NCBI RefSeq assembly: GCF_002214805.1
Contig: NZ_CP019914.1
Span: 992,001 to 1,056,000, forward strand
DNA length: 64,000 nucleotides
Origin: Brachyspira hampsonii
Lineage (GTDB): Bacteria; Spirochaetota; Brachyspiria; Brachyspirales; Brachyspiraceae
Reading direction: 5' to 3'
This document shows positions 63,473 to 64,000 of the stretch, one piece after another; the first letter of the stretch is position 1; every line of letters starts with the position of its first letter. The notes beneath the pieces were generated by a model that was not told where the DNA came from, made no database searches, and saw nothing but the letters and a program-made list of their open reading frames with translations. Both the position numbers and the translations under genes were made by a program.

Positions 63473-63498
63473 ATTAAATCCTCCTTAAAAACAAGATA

Positions 63499-64000
63499 CT
63501 ATAAAAACTGCTCATTGTCAACATAATTATTCAAATTATTAGTATTAGCAAAAAACGCTTTGTCTTTTATCTTCATATAAATAAAATAAGAAACAATCAC
63601 AGCTATAAAAGTACATACAACAGAAATAACATAAGAAATAATCTGCTGAATTATTATATCATTATTAATAGTTATATTATTTTTAATAAAGCTAAAAAAG
63701 AATGATGAAAAAGTTAATCCGTTTATAACAAATCTTATAAATGCAATTATCAAAGCAGTTATTAAAGCCATACTAATATTAAAATCAATACCTTTATTTT
63801 TAATATAATTTTTGATAAAATAAATAGTCAAGCAAGTTAATATAATACCAGATATATTAATAATAATACCAAAAACACTTTGAAATATCATATAAATCAA
63901 AGTTACAGATGTAGAATCCAAAGTGGTAAACACTTTTATAATTTCAAACAATCTAAAAAATATATAATATAAAATACCAATAACTATTGAATAAATAGGA
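63499..64000 (-). CDS. Partial multi-pass membrane protein
   Basis: The frame is open to the right edge of the window (…PIYSIVIGILYYIFFRLFEIIK), so the TTG at 63951 is probably internal and the true start lies outside. At least 167 residues with about five hydrophobic helices and a short acidic tail. No family recognised. It is the first visible gene of the leftward run with the TPR and Lol-like genes. Confidence 0.6.
   Translation of the reverse strand, partial: PIYSIVIGILYYIFFRLFEIIKVFTTLDSTSVTLIYMIFQSVFGIIINISGIILTCLTIYFIKNYIKNKGIDFNISMALITALIIAFIRFVINGLTFSSFFFSFIKNNITINNDIIIQQIISYVISVVCTFIAVIVSYFIYMKIKDKAFFANTNNLNNYVDNEQFL

Overview
The window looks like chromosomal DNA of a Brachyspira-type spirochaete. 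It is very AT-rich. Coding sequences end mostly in A or T, and start codons include TTG. Secreted products are typical of host-associated anaerobic spirochaetes: BspA-type 25-residue surface repeats, ankyrin repeats, spirochaetal lipoproteins, Vsp-like porins and periplasmic TPR proteins. The genus is inferred from gene content and style, not from a marker gene. I saw no tRNA, rRNA, CRISPR array, insertion sequence or prophage.

Layout. 1-6 kb: an AAA ATPase and the start of its downstream partner, a degenerate fragment of a BspA-type gene, a dispersed intergenic element, a full-length BspA-repeat/DUF4132 gene broken by a frameshift, and a secreted ankyrin protein. 6-13 kb: a small HEXXH protein, TspO, a cytoplasmic GH2 beta-galactosidase, a MarR regulator, a CxxCxxxCC protein, a radical-SAM-like protein that has lost its cluster cysteines, and a SurA/PrsA-type foldase. 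13-22 kb: carAB behind a candidate attenuator, aroF and glgP divergent around a structured leader, and a LysM protein. 22-28 kb: an outer-membrane protein, an LRR lipoprotein, and a TAXI-TRAP importer with DUF1850. 28-37 kb: a GyrI-like protein, rdgB, a ROK regulator, a sulfatase with an SSS symporter, and cstA between two unknown genes. 37-51 kb: a TPR/DGS-repeat protein, fhs, a Gfo/Idh oxidoreductase, YgbA and DUF454, a Vsp-like porin, glyA with a histone-H1-like tail, a HAD phosphatase, nagB and deoB. 51-57 kb: a 5'-nucleotidase lipoprotein and the potABCD polyamine importer with a structured leader. 57-64 kb: a lipoprotein, then a leftward gene run encoding membrane protein, TPR proteins, LolD-like ATPase, FtsX-like permease, LolA-like protein and an outer-membrane protein whose signal peptide is out of frame at a T7 run.

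How genes may work together. Sulfatase, symporter, ROK regulator, GH2 and NagB are what a colonic organism could use to take apart mucin-type sulfated glycans; this is inference. carAB, rdgB, deoB and the 5'-nucleotidase serve nucleotide metabolism. fhs and glyA serve one-carbon metabolism. The 58-64 kb run reads as one envelope-trafficking module.

The strongest candidates for undescribed biology are the cysteine-less radical-SAM-like protein, the pyrBI-like attenuator before carA, the potA leader that can sequester its own ribosome-binding site, the two-copy intergenic element with fixed internal spacing, and two genes that each look intact except for one base.
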